This document shows, in pieces, positions 1 through 7,732 of a stretch of DNA of 11,520 nt. The DNA is from an uncultured Flavobacteriales bacterium. Lineage in GTDB: Bacteria; Bacteroidota; Bacteroidia; Flavobacteriales; UBA1820. Position 1 is the stretch's first letter, and every line of letters begins with the position of its first letter. The stretch is from contig CALJDR010000014.1 in assembly GCA_938023515.1 (NCBI GenBank), forward strand, positions 1 to 11,520. Reading direction: 5' to 3'. The notes beneath the pieces were generated by a model. The model had not been told where the DNA came from. It saw nothing but the letters and a program-made list of their open reading frames with translations, and did no database searches. The position numbers and the translations under genes were made by a program.

Positions 1-42
1 AAAAGAAAGTTAATACCGGGTGACCCCGGACAGGGCAATTAG
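1..42 (+). CDS. possible C-terminal end of a gene entering from the left
   Basis: Frame 1 on the plus strand is open from the window edge and reads KRKLIPGDPGQGN before a TAG stop at 40-42. Another plus-strand frame (from base 3) stops at 21-23 and reads KKVNTG, so the choice of frame is not certain. A short basic and Gly/Pro-rich tail of this kind is common at a protein C-terminus but carries no family signal. The stop lies just before a hairpin terminator that also ends the convergent metG operon, which fits two genes meeting tail to tail. The stretch also contains an AAGGAGG run at 51-57 with no start codon after it; I take that as chance. Confidence 0.3.
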   Translation, partial: KRKLIPGDPGQGN

Positions 43-66
43 AGAATTAAAAGGAGGATAAAAAAC

Positions 67-99
67 AAAAGAGGACATCCCAATGGGATACCCTCTTTT
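67..99 (-). terminator. bidirectional Rho-independent terminator after metG
   Basis: An outer stem AAAAGAGG/CCTCTTTT (67-74 with 92-99) and an inner stem ATCCC/GGGAT (77-81 with 85-89) enclose a 3-nt AAT loop, with a 2x2 internal mismatch between them. On the minus strand the hairpin comes 18 nt after the metG stop and runs into a T-rich tract (TTTTGTTTTTTA). The plus strand also ends the stem in TTTT, so it may stop a gene coming from the left as well. Confidence 0.85.
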
Positions 100-117
100 A
101 CGATAAATTCAGTTTGA

Positions 118-2169
118 TCAGCAGACCACCGATCCCTCTTTCACTTTGGCAGACGGAGCGACGAACTCCAGACGTCCGTCCGGGTGTTCAGTCATCAGGA
201 TCATCCCGTTGGAAAGGATACCTTTGATCTCACGCGGAGCCAGGTTCACCAGGATACATACCTGCCGGCCCACCACCTCTTCGGCAGAGAAACTCTCCGC
301 GATACCCGAAACCACCGTGCGGCGGTCTATTCCGGTATCGATCGTCAATTTGAGGAGTTTTTTAGCCTTCGGCACTTTTTCCGCCTCTACTATCGTTCCG
401 ACCCGGATATCCATCTTGTCGAAATCATCGTAAGTGATGGTTTCTTTCTGGGGTTCCGCCGGTTTTTCGGCCGCGATATTGGCCAGGCGGGAATCTTCCA
501 GACGCTGGAGCTGGGCATCGATAGCCGCATCTTCGATCTTGTCGAACAACAGACCGGCTTCGCCCAGTTTATGCCCGGCGGGGATGACCTCCGCATTCTT
601 CGCGATACTGTCCCACGACGCCGCTTTCACGTCGAGCATAGAGGCCAGTTTCGCTGCCGCAAAAGGCAGGAAGGGTTCGCAAATGGTTGCCAGGCATCCG
701 GCAATCTGTACAGCCGTATACATCACTGCCTCTGTACGGACCGGATCGGTCTTCTGCGTTTTCCAAGGTTCGTTGTCGGCCAGGTATTTGTTGCCCAGAC
801 GCGCCAGGTTCATCATCTCGGCCAGCGCCTCGCGGAACCGGTATTTTTCGAGGGAATCCCCCACCTTGCCGGGGTATTGGCGCACTTCGTTCAGCACCTC
901 CCGGTCGGCATCGTCCAGCCATTTTCCGGACGGGACTACCCCGCCGTAGTATTTCTGGGTAAGCACCATCACCCGGTTGACAAAATTGCCGAGGATAGCC
1001 ACCAGTTCGTTGTTATTGCGATTTTGGAAATCTTTCCACGTAAAGTCGTTGTCCTTGGTTTCGGGGGCTGTGGCGATAAGGGCGTAGCGAAGTACGTCCT
1101 GTTTACCGGGAAAATCCACCAGATATTCGTTCAGCCACACAGCCCAGTTGCGGGACGTGGAGAGCTTGTTGCCTTCCAGGTTGAGGAATTCGTTGGCCGG
1201 GACATTGTCCGGGAGGATAAAATCGCCGTGCGCCTTGAGCATCACCGGGAAGATGATGCAGTGAAACACGATATTGTCCTTACCGATAAAATGCACCAGT
1301 TTGGTGTCTTCGGATTTCCAGTAAGGCTCCCAGTCCTTGCCTTCGCGCTCGGCCCATTCCTTGGTAGAGGAGATATAGCCGATCGGTGCGTCGAACCACA
1401 CATAGAGCACTTTCCCTTCCGCACCTTCCACCGGTACGGGGATACCCCAATCCAGGTCGCGGGTCACGGCGCGGGGACGCAGCCCGTCGTCGAGCCACGA
1501 TTTCACCTGCCCGTACACATTGGGCTTCCAGTCGGCCTTGTGGCCTTCGAGGATCCACTGGCGGAGCCATGTCTCGTATTGTTCCAGCGGCAGATACCAA
1601 TGTTTGGTTTTCCGCAGTTCCGGGGTAGCCCCGGAAAGGGCACTTTTCGGATCGATCAGTTCGGAAGGGCTCAGGGTCGAACCGCATTTCTCGCACTGGT
1701 CACCATAGGCCCCTTCGTTGCCGCAGCGCGGGCAGGTACCGGTGATATAACGGTCGGCCAGGAACTGTTTGGCTTCCGGATCGTAATACTGCTCGGATTC
1801 CTGTTCGGTAAACTGGCCGGCATCGTACATCTTGCGGAAAAAATCCGAAGCGGTCTTGTGGTGCACCGGCGCCGAAGTACGGGAATAATTGTCGAACGAT
1901 ATGCCGAACTCGGCAAACGAATCCTTGATAATCTTGTTGTATTTGTCCACCACCTGCTGGGGGGTTACCCCCTCCCGGCGTGCTTTGATCGTGATAGGCA
2001 CCCCGTGTTCATCCGAACCGCAGATGAATACCACATCGCGGCCTTTCTGCCGCAGGTATCTTACATAGACATCGGCAGGCACGTAAACCCCTGCCAGGTG
2101 GCCCAGATGGATAGGGCCGTTGGCGTACGGCAACGCAGCCGTGACGGTGTATCTCTTGGGTGTATCCAT
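118..2169 (-). CDS. metG: methionyl-tRNA synthetase with C-terminal tRNA-binding domain
   Basis: This class I aminoacyl-tRNA synthetase charges tRNA-Met (elongator and initiator) with methionine, using ATP, in the cytoplasm. Its 683 residues match the long bacterial MetG form. The HIGH signature appears as HLGH at residues 21-24 and the KMSKS signature as KLSTS at 335-339. A zinc knuckle is formed by C146, C149, C159 and C162 in the connective insertion. The catalytic and anticodon-binding parts run to about residue 550. After a Glu/Lys-rich linker, residues about 579-683 form an EMAP-II/Trbp111-type OB-fold (from YDDFDKMDIRVGTI), the dimerising tRNA-binding appendix. ATG at 2167-2169 starts MDTPKRYTVTAALPYANGPI, the expected N-terminus. 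It is the last gene of the ddl-coaD-metG operon: only one base separates it from the coaD stop. The leader is A-rich without a clear Shine-Dalgarno, normal in Bacteroidota. No key residue is missing. Confidence 0.98.
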   Translation of the reverse strand: MDTPKRYTVTAALPYANGPIHLGHLAGVYVPADVYVRYLRQKGRDVVFICGSDEHGVPITIKARREGVTPQQVVDKYNKIIKDSFAEFGISFDNYSRTSAPVHHKTASDFFRKMYDAGQFTEQESEQYYDPEAKQFLADRYITGTCPRCGNEGAYGDQCEKCGSTLSPSELIDPKSALSGATPELRKTKHWYLPLEQYETWLRQWILEGHKADWKPNVYGQVKSWLDDGLRPRAVTRDLDWGIPVPVEGAEGKVLYVWFDAPIGYISSTKEWAEREGKDWEPYWKSEDTKLVHFIGKDNIVFHCIIFPVMLKAHGDFILPDNVPANEFLNLEGNKLSTSRNWAVWLNEYLVDFPGKQDVLRYALIATAPETKDNDFTWKDFQNRNNNELVAILGNFVNRVMVLTQKYYGGVVPSGKWLDDADREVLNEVRQYPGKVGDSLEKYRFREALAEMMNLARLGNKYLADNEPWKTQKTDPVRTEAVMYTAVQIAGCLATICEPFLPFAAAKLASMLDVKAASWDSIAKNAEVIPAGHKLGEAGLLFDKIEDAAIDAQLQRLEDSRLANIAAEKPAEPQKETITYDDFDKMDIRVGTIVEAEKVPKAKKLLKLTIDTGIDRRTVVSGIAESFSAEEVVGRQVCILVNLAPREIKGILSNGMILMTEHPDGRLEFVAPSAKVKEGSVVC

Positions 2170-2170
2170 T

Positions 2171-2659
2171 TTATTTTTCTTTATTTTTCTCTTTCCAGTA
2201 TTCGCTGACGGCCGGGGGAGCCACTTTGCTCACGTCGCCGTTGTAGGTAAGTATTTCCCGCACGATGGACGAGCTGATGAATGAATAGCCCGACGAAGTG
2301 AGCAGGAACACAGTCTCTATGTCCGGACAAAGCCGGCGGTTGGTCTGGGCGATCGCCTTTTCAAACTCGAAGTCCGAAGGGTTCCGCAAGCCGCGCAGCA
2401 TGAACTTCACACCCACCGACCGGCAAAAATCCGTCGTCATACCCTGGTAGCTGGTCACTTCGATCTTGGGTTCGTCCGCATAGGTCTTGCGCACGAAATC
2501 CATCCGTTCCTCCAGCGAGAACATGTTGTTTTTGTCACTGTTACGTCCGATGGCGATGATGATCTTGTCGAACAGCGGCAGCGCGCGGGCGATGATATCG
2601 CAATGCCCGTTGGTCAACGGGTCGAACGACCCGGGAAATACGGCGATCCTCTCTTGCAT
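2171..2659 (-). CDS. coaD: phosphopantetheine adenylyltransferase
   Basis: CoaD transfers AMP from ATP to 4'-phosphopantetheine, giving dephospho-CoA, the penultimate step of coenzyme A synthesis in the cytoplasm. The protein has 162 residues, the usual size of this nucleotidyltransferase family. Diagnostic motifs are GSFDPLTNGH at 10-19 (the TxGH ATP-binding signature with H19 as the phosphate-stabilising residue), LRGLRNPSDFEFE at 88-100, and the ISSSIVRE segment at 128-135 near the nucleotide site. The ATG at 2657-2659 gives the canonical start MQERIAVFPGSFDP. It sits between ddl (15 nt upstream) and metG (1 nt downstream), so the three are almost surely one transcript. The Lys/Glu-rich last eight residues are an ordinary variable tail. 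Nothing is unusual in the gene. Confidence 0.98.
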   Translation of the reverse strand: MQERIAVFPGSFDPLTNGHCDIIARALPLFDKIIIAIGRNSDKNNMFSLEERMDFVRKTYADEPKIEVTSYQGMTTDFCRSVGVKFMLRGLRNPSDFEFEKAIAQTNRRLCPDIETVFLLTSSGYSFISSSIVREILTYNGDVSKVAPPAVSEYWKEKNKEK

Positions 2660-2674
2660 GGCTCTCGGTCTTTA

Positions 2675-3655
2675 TTATTTTGCATCCAGCGCCTGGCTTA
2701 CCAGGCAGCCGAAGAATTCGGGCAGTTCCATACCCATCGCTTTGGCCTGCTGCGGCACGATGCTGGCCGCCGAAAGGCCCGGGCAGGTATTCACTTCCAG
2801 GAAATGCGGTTCCCCGCCTACAATGATGAATTCGGAGCGTACAACCCCGCGCAGGTTCAGTTTCTCAAAAACTTTAGCAGACGCTTCCTGAATTTTCCGT
2901 TCGATGCCTTCGGGCAGCGTGGCCGGGGTGATCTCTTTGGACAGGCCTTCGTATTTGGCCTTATAGTCGAAGAAATCGTTCATCGATACGATCTCGGTAA
3001 TCGGCAGTACCGTTACCTTTCCGTCGATGCGCATCGTCCCGACGGATACTTCCCGCCCGTCGAGGAACGACTCGATAAGTATTTCACTGTCTTCCTTATA
3101 AGCCTCTTCCAAGGCCGAGGGGATCTCTTCTTTCTTGTACACTTTCGTGATCCCGAACGATGAACCGGCCCGGTTCGGCTTGACGAAACACGGCAGCCCC
3201 ACTTCCTTGACGATCATGTCCGCATCGACCGGATCGCCCTGGGTCATAAATATGGATTTGGCCGTTTTGATCCCGTACTGACGCACCACCGCGATGCATT
3301 CGCGCTTGTTGAACGTCAGGGCCGATTCGAAATGCCCGCATGAGGTATGGCGCACACCCAGCAGTTCGAAATATGCCTGCAAAAGGCCATTCTCGCCGGG
3401 GTTTCCGTGGATAGCGTTAAATACCGCGTCGAAATGGATCTTTTCCCCGTCCACCGTCACGGTAAAATCGTTCTTGTCCACCGGATATTTTTCATCCAGT
3501 TCGTTTATATAAAACCAACCTTCCCGCGAAATATCGACCGGGTACAGGTTGTATTTTTCCTTGTCCAGACTGCGGTACACCACTCCTCCCGACTGCAGGG
3601 AGATCAGGCGCTCGGAGGAATACCCTCCCATCACGATGGCTATGTTCTTTTTCAC
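2675..3655 (-). CDS. ddl: D-alanine--D-alanine ligase, GTG start
   Basis: This ATP-grasp ligase joins two D-alanines to give the dipeptide used by MurF for the peptidoglycan stem. From the GTG at 3653-3655 the protein is 326 residues, the usual Ddl length, and begins (M)KKNIAIVMGGYSSE like other Bacteroidota Ddl. ATP-grasp landmarks are LPCFVKPNRAGSSFGI (154-169), the omega-loop FFDYKAKYEGLSKEITPA (228-245) and the Mg-binding EVNTCPGLS (287-295). Tyr at the omega-loop position (YKAKY) fits D-Ala-D-Ala rather than depsipeptide synthesis. The frame is open upstream to an ATG at 3725-3727, which would add 24 residues, but a good TAACTTTG -7 box lies inside that extension (3700-3707). The extra residues also resemble no Ddl N-terminus. 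It is the first gene of the operon with coaD and metG, and diverges from the DUF368 gene. Confidence 0.95.
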   Translation of the reverse strand: MKKNIAIVMGGYSSERLISLQSGGVVYRSLDKEKYNLYPVDISREGWFYINELDEKYPVDKNDFTVTVDGEKIHFDAVFNAIHGNPGENGLLQAYFELLGVRHTSCGHFESALTFNKRECIAVVRQYGIKTAKSIFMTQGDPVDADMIVKEVGLPCFVKPNRAGSSFGITKVYKKEEIPSALEEAYKEDSEILIESFLDGREVSVGTMRIDGKVTVLPITEIVSMNDFFDYKAKYEGLSKEITPATLPEGIERKIQEASAKVFEKLNLRGVVRSEFIIVGGEPHFLEVNTCPGLSAASIVPQQAKAMGMELPEFFGCLVSQALDAK

Positions 3656-3699
3656 GGTTTTATTCGTTTCGTTATCGCTAAAACGTTTTTTACGCACTG

Positions 3700-3707
3700 C
3701 AAAGTTA
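3700..3707 (-). promoter_or_regulatory. sigma-ABfr -7 box for the ddl-coaD-metG operon
   Basis: Read on the minus strand this is TAACTTTG, a full match to the Bacteroidota -7 consensus TAnnTTTG. A T/G-rich stretch (CTTGTTTTGGG, about 3718-3728) upstream can supply the -33 element. The box is 44 nt before the proposed GTG start and downstream of the alternative ATG, so it decides the start call. Confidence 0.65.
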
Positions 3708-3760
3708 GGCTTTTGTTCCCAAAACAAGGCCTGCGGAACCTATATTTCGCCAAAAAAACA

Positions 3761-3768
3761 TACATTTG
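3761..3768 (+). promoter_or_regulatory. sigma-ABfr -7 box for the DUF368-aroE pair
   Basis: TACATTTG matches TAnnTTTG exactly and lies 64 nt before the ATG of the DUF368 gene, giving a predicted transcription start near 3775. No clear TTTG -33 element is present; TATATTTC at 3741-3748 is the nearest T-rich segment. With the ddl box it makes a divergent promoter pair about 55 bp apart. Confidence 0.5.
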
Positions 3769-3780
3769 TAGGCCCGGGAA

Positions 3781-3816
3781 GTTCCGGGAACCTTTTTCCG
3801 CCGGCCAAAGGCCGGC
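3781..3816 (+). promoter_or_regulatory. two inverted repeats in the DUF368 leader
   Basis: GTTCC-G-GGAAC (3781-3791) is a perfect 11-nt palindrome. GCCGGCC-AAA-GGCCGGC (3800-3816) is a perfect 7-bp GC-only stem with a 3-nt loop. Both lie between the predicted transcription start and the ATG at 3833. The second hairpin has no T-run after it, so it is not a typical terminator. It could be an RNA structure affecting translation or stability; that role is inference. Confidence 0.4.
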
Positions 3817-3832
3817 ATTCCTGCAAATAACA

Positions 3833-4876
3833 ATGACGAAAAAAAGAAACGCTCTGGATTATTTCCTGCTGTGGATCAAAGGCATAGCCATGGGTACGGC
3901 CAACAAGATACCGGGCGTATCGGGCGGTACGGTAGCCTTTGTCATCGGGTTCTACGAAGAATTCATCTTTTCCCTCCAACGCATCAACAAAAAATCCCTC
4001 AAATGGCTGATGTGCGGCCATGTGCGATGTTTCTTCCGCTATACCAACATGTGGTTCCTACTGTGCATCCTTGGGGGGACGATCACCAGCTTCTTTTCCG
4101 TTTCGCTGCTGATCGATTACCTGATGGACCACTACAGCATACAGGTGTGGGCCGTGTTCTTCGGGATGGTACTCGGCAGTTTGCTCTACCTGATCAAAAA
4201 ATTCGACTCCTGGCGCGGGGGCACCGTGCGGATGATGCTCATCGGGCTCTTCGTGGGTATATCGGTAACCATGCTGGACTATCTGCCAGGATCGGACAAT
4301 ATGATCGTGATCTTCCTGTGCGGCATCATCAGCGTGTGCGGGATGACCCTGCCGGGACTGTCCGGTTCGTTTCTGCTGATGGTCATCGGGAACTATAAGC
4401 TGCTGATGGTCGATTCGGTCAACGCCGTATTTTTCGCCGCCGGGAAAATCCTGCACGGGGACTATTCGGCGCTTTACGACGTGGAACAGATGCATCTGAT
4501 CAAAATATGCGGGGTATTTACTGCGGGTACGCTGATCGGTGTAGTGCTGTTCTCCCATATCCTGGGCTACTTGCTGAAACATTTCCGAGCCAATGTCACC
4601 GCCCTTATCATCGGGTTCATAGGCGGTTCGCTGAGCATCATGTGGCCGTGGAAAAACAATATCTATGATCGGACTGTCGTCGACGGGGTACACAAGGACA
4701 TTATCATCGGATTTGATCATTATTTGCCCCGCCTGGGCGAACTCTCCACCTGGGCGGCCGCAGCCTTCATCCTCATCGGATTCTGGTTCACTATCCGAAT
4801 GGAATCATACAGCGAACGCAAACGCAGCGGAAATAATCTTCCGGCAGTGAAAACCAGAAAAAGCATCCCGGAATGA
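3833..4876 (+). CDS. DUF368 membrane protein, PopT-type undecaprenyl phosphate translocase
   Basis: A 347-residue polytopic inner-membrane protein of the DUF368 family (PF04018). Members of this family (PopT) have been linked to returning undecaprenyl phosphate, the C55 lipid carrier for peptidoglycan and surface glycans, to the cytoplasmic face. The two family signatures are visible: GTANKIPGVSGGT at 21-33 and CGMTLPGLSGSF at 169-180. They are related to one another and mark two halves of the protein. Hydrophobic helices follow each, roughly 73-95, 103-121, 133-149, 157-185, 225-248, 256-271 and 306-321, with a basic cytoplasmic tail (RKRSGNNLPAVKTRK). The ATG at 3833-3835 is chosen because MTKKRNALDYFLLWIKG is the expected N-terminus; the frame extends upstream only as antisense to ddl. 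Its TGA overlaps the aroE ATG (ATGA). Divergence from ddl puts two cell-wall precursor functions at one control region. The exact substrate is inferred from family. Confidence 0.93.
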   Translation: MTKKRNALDYFLLWIKGIAMGTANKIPGVSGGTVAFVIGFYEEFIFSLQRINKKSLKWLMCGHVRCFFRYTNMWFLLCILGGTITSFFSVSLLIDYLMDHYSIQVWAVFFGMVLGSLLYLIKKFDSWRGGTVRMMLIGLFVGISVTMLDYLPGSDNMIVIFLCGIISVCGMTLPGLSGSFLLMVIGNYKLLMVDSVNAVFFAAGKILHGDYSALYDVEQMHLIKICGVFTAGTLIGVVLFSHILGYLLKHFRANVTALIIGFIGGSLSIMWPWKNNIYDRTVVDGVHKDIIIGFDHYLPRLGELSTWAAAAFILIGFWFTIRMESYSERKRSGNNLPAVKTRKSIPE

Positions 4877-5604
4877 AAAAATACGGACTGATAGGCAGGA
4901 ACATCTCCTATTCTTTTTCCAAAAAATATTTCGCCGACAAGTTCCGGTCGGAAGGGCTTGCCGATTGTTCTTACGAGATTTTCGACCTGCCCGACCTGTC
5001 GGAACTGAAAACCGTACTGGCCGACCCGGAAATCCGGGGGTTCAACGTCACCATCCCTTACAAACGGGAAATACAAAAATACCTGGACGACATAGACCCA
5101 CAGGCCCGGGAAATTGGAGCGGTCAACACCGTGAAAATGCATCCCGACGGTCACCTTTCCGGGCATAACAGCGACGTATACGGCTTCCGGCAGGCCTTGG
5201 CCCCCTTTCTGGAGCCCCACCACGAACGCGCCTTGATCCTCGGCACAGGAGGGGCGTCCGATGCCGTGGCCTATGTCCTGAAAAACCTGGGAATCGAATA
5301 TTTCTTCGTCTCCCGGCAAAAGCGGGAAGGCCGTTATCTCTGTTACGAAGAACTCACGGACATCCACATAAAAAGTTGCCCGCTGATCATCAATGCAACG
5401 CCGCTGGGTACGTTCCCGCAGGTAGATACGTGTCCGGATATCCCCTATTACGCCTTGGACGAGCGTAGTTTGCTCTTCGATCTGGTATACAATCCTCCCG
5501 AAACACTCTTTCTAAAAAAGGGCCGCGAGAGAGGAGCCGCCGTATCTTCGGGACTCACCATGCTGGAACTCCAGGCGGAAAAATCCTGGGAATTGTGGCA
5601 ATAG
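4873..5604 (+). CDS. aroE: shikimate 5-dehydrogenase
   Basis: AroE reduces 3-dehydroshikimate to shikimate with NADPH, the fourth step of the chorismate pathway. The 243-residue length is compact compared with about 270 in enterobacteria and typical of this phylum. The shikimate-binding serines fall in SYSFS (S14, S16), the catalytic lysine is K64 in NVTIPYK, and the partner aspartate is D101 in HNSDVYGF. The dinucleotide loop is GTGGAS at 124-129, followed by VSRQKR (146-151), whose Ser/Arg fit NADP rather than NAD. GTFPQVDTCP (179-188) and LELQAEKSWELW (231-242, with the shikimate-binding Gln) complete the fold. The ATG overlaps the stop of the DUF368 gene, so the two are translationally coupled. 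The functions are not obviously linked. The gene ends 15 nt before the -7 box of the next gene. Confidence 0.96.
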   Translation: MKKYGLIGRNISYSFSKKYFADKFRSEGLADCSYEIFDLPDLSELKTVLADPEIRGFNVTIPYKREIQKYLDDIDPQAREIGAVNTVKMHPDGHLSGHNSDVYGFRQALAPFLEPHHERALILGTGGASDAVAYVLKNLGIEYFFVSRQKREGRYLCYEELTDIHIKSCPLIINATPLGTFPQVDTCPDIPYYALDERSLLFDLVYNPPETLFLKKGRERGAAVSSGLTMLELQAEKSWELWQ

Positions 5605-5618
5605 TATATTTAAATTCA

Positions 5619-5626
5619 TATATTTG
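5619..5626 (+). promoter_or_regulatory. sigma-ABfr -7 box for the DUF349 gene
   Basis: TATATTTG fits TAnnTTTG and lies 32 nt before the ATG at 5659. A TTG at 5593-5595 is rather far (23 nt) for a -33 element, so only the -7 box is well supported. It suggests the DUF349 gene is transcribed separately from aroE. Confidence 0.5.
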
Positions 5627-5658
5627 TTTTTCTCAATCACTCACTATCATTTACCAAA

Positions 5659-7710
5659 ATGACTTCAGACAACCAAGAAAAAGACAACCTGCTTCCTGAA
5701 GAGGCAGAAGGACAAGACCAGAGCCGCGTAGAAAACACGGCTGTAAACCAGCAGCCGACCCAGGAAGAAAACGGCGAGGAAACTCCGCGAAATAACCCTG
5801 AACCTCCTGAGGAAAAAGCTGAAGAGCCGCAGATAGTCCCCGCTCCTGAGGAAACGGCCGAAAATGCCGTAACCGCAGAGGAACCCGCCGCAAAAGAAAA
5901 AACAAACGATGCGGCAGACGAGACTTCAGAAGAAGAAAAAGAAGTACTGCCAGAGAATAAGCCGGCCGAACTCCAGAACCCTGCAGAAGAAAAGCCGGCC
6001 GCCACAGAACAATCCATCAAAGATTATAACACATTATCCGCCGATGAACTCGTAAAAGAATTCGGCGAACTGCTCAAAGAACCGATCCAGTATATCGGCC
6101 GACAGGTACGCAACCTCAGGGAAGCATTTGAAAACACTTTAAACGCTGAAAAAGAAAAAGAACAGGAAGGCGAGAACCCGGCCGAGGAAAATAAAGCATT
6201 GACCGATGCTAAAGAGCATTTCGATGCTCTATGGGACGAATACCGGAAAAAACGGGAAAATTTCGCCGCACAAATGGCCGTAGAACAAAAGGCCAACCTC
6301 GAAGAAAGATTCGCTCTTATCGAGGAACTCAAAGAGCTGATCGAAAAAGAGGAAAATGCCTCTATTAAAGAATTTCACAATATCCAGTCCCGGTGGCGTA
6401 AATGCGGCATGGTCCCCCGCGAGCAATCATCCGCTGTATGGCAAACCTATCAGCATCATGTGGAAAGATTTTTCGACTATCTAAAACTCAACCGGGAATT
6501 CCGGGATATGGAATTCGAAAGGAACCTCGGGGAAAAAAACAAGATCATTGCCCTGGCGGAAGAATTAAAAAACGAGCCATCCATCAAAAAAGCATTCGAG
6601 GAACTTCAATTGCTCCATCGTCTGTGGAAAGAGGAAACCGGCCCTGTTGCAGCCGATCAACGGGATGCTGTTTGGGAGCGCTTTAGTGCCGCTACACGCG
6701 CTATTCACGAGCGCCGGCACAACTTCCTAAAAGAACAAAAAGAATCGCTCAAAGCGAATATGGAGGCCAAATTAGCCATATGCCAAAAAATAGAGGATAT
6801 CACGAGTGATAGCGCTTCCTCTCACGACGGCTGGCAAAAGAAAATGGCTGAGGTAGAAATATTAAAAAATGAATTCAAAACGACAGGACCCGTTCCCGAA
6901 AATAAGAATTCCGAAATATGGGAACGATTCAAAGAAGTAAACCGCGCGTTCAACCAAGCTAAAAATAATTACTACAAGGAATTAAAGCGCAACCAAGTAT
7001 CAAATCTGGAAAAAAAGCTTGCCTTGGTCGAACGAGCCGAAGAACTCAAGGCTTCCACCGATTGGAATGCGACATCTTCTGAATTGAAAGCCCTCCAGAA
7101 ACAATGGAAAGAGATAGGGCATGTACCCCGCCAAAAATCAGATGACCTATGGAAAAGGTTCCGTGCAGCTTGCAACTTTTTCTTCGAGAATATGTCCGGG
7201 CAACGCAAAAGCGGTGATGCCCAATCGCAAGCTAACCTGAAAGAAAAAGAACTGCTTTTACCCGAAGTCGAAGCATTCGCCATATCGGGAGATCCGGAAG
7301 CCTCTATCGAAGCCCTGAAAGCCCTTATAGCCCAATGGCGTGCAATAGGACGAGTCCCTTATCCGGCTCGGGCCATAGAAGATAAGTTCAATTCGCTGGT
7401 GGACGGCTATTTCGAGCAACTAAAGGTAAGCCGGAACGATGTGGCCATGATTCGCTTTAAGGACAAGGTTGATCAACTGGTTGAGGACGGCAACAAGCAA
7501 AAATTTTATGCCGAAATGGATTTTATCCGCCGGAAAATAGATGAAATCACCCGGGAAGTACAACAGTTGAAAAACAACATTGAATTTTTCTCCTCCGGTT
7601 CTTCGGACAACCCATTGGTGCGCGAGGTCAACCGAAGCATTGAACGGAAATCAGAAACACTGGAACAGTGGAAAGAAAAACTCGTCTATATGCGGCAATT
7701 AAAAATATAG
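5659..7710 (+). CDS. DUF349 repeat protein
   Basis: A 683-residue, soluble, strongly charged protein of the DUF349 family (PF03993), whose biochemical role is not firmly known to me. Residues 1-120 are low complexity, rich in Glu, Pro, Ala and Asn, and very acidic. From about residue 180 the chain is helical with a repeated pattern: a W-x3-G-x-V-P-like turn, then a W-x2-(F/Y) helix about 15 residues later. The first half of the unit occurs at W246/GMVP, W323/GPV, F406/GPVP, W483/GHVP and W560/GRVP, a step of 77, 83, 77 and 77 residues. The second half occurs at W192, W261, W339, W421 and W498, and in degenerate form near 573, so an extra half unit opens the array. A coiled-coil-like, charged C-terminus (about 600-683) closes it. 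There is no signal peptide. ATG at 5659 follows the -7 box by 32 nt. GC is lower than in the upstream genes, in part because of the many Lys/Glu codons. Confidence 0.92.
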   Translation: MTSDNQEKDNLLPEEAEGQDQSRVENTAVNQQPTQEENGEETPRNNPEPPEEKAEEPQIVPAPEETAENAVTAEEPAAKEKTNDAADETSEEEKEVLPENKPAELQNPAEEKPAATEQSIKDYNTLSADELVKEFGELLKEPIQYIGRQVRNLREAFENTLNAEKEKEQEGENPAEENKALTDAKEHFDALWDEYRKKRENFAAQMAVEQKANLEERFALIEELKELIEKEENASIKEFHNIQSRWRKCGMVPREQSSAVWQTYQHHVERFFDYLKLNREFRDMEFERNLGEKNKIIALAEELKNEPSIKKAFEELQLLHRLWKEETGPVAADQRDAVWERFSAATRAIHERRHNFLKEQKESLKANMEAKLAICQKIEDITSDSASSHDGWQKKMAEVEILKNEFKTTGPVPENKNSEIWERFKEVNRAFNQAKNNYYKELKRNQVSNLEKKLALVERAEELKASTDWNATSSELKALQKQWKEIGHVPRQKSDDLWKRFRAACNFFFENMSGQRKSGDAQSQANLKEKELLLPEVEAFAISGDPEASIEALKALIAQWRAIGRVPYPARAIEDKFNSLVDGYFEQLKVSRNDVAMIRFKDKVDQLVEDGNKQKFYAEMDFIRRKIDEITREVQQLKNNIEFFSSGSSDNPLVREVNRSIERKSETLEQWKEKLVYMRQLKI

Positions 7711-7732
7711 GAGAAAAGTATCCCTGACGGGG

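Noticed and set aside
16..29. CCGGG-TGAC-CCCGG hairpin as a separate terminator
   Set aside because: It has no T-run on either strand and sits in the possible coding tail at 1-42; the real terminator is at 67-99.
184..2208. 674-codon open frame on the plus strand opposite metG
   Set aside because: It lies entirely antisense to an unmistakable metG, its translation shows no family signature, and it has no promoter box. Long antisense frames are common opposite GC-rich conserved genes because of codon bias.
3347..3832. N-terminal extension of the DUF368 frame to an ATG at 3347
   Set aside because: The added part is antisense to ddl and upstream of the promoter box at 3761; the family N-terminus starts at 3833.
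4058..5367. Minus-strand frames opposite the DUF368 gene and aroE (220 and 215 codons)
   Set aside because: Both are shadows of well-supported genes; His/Gln/Asp-rich translations without motif or start signals.
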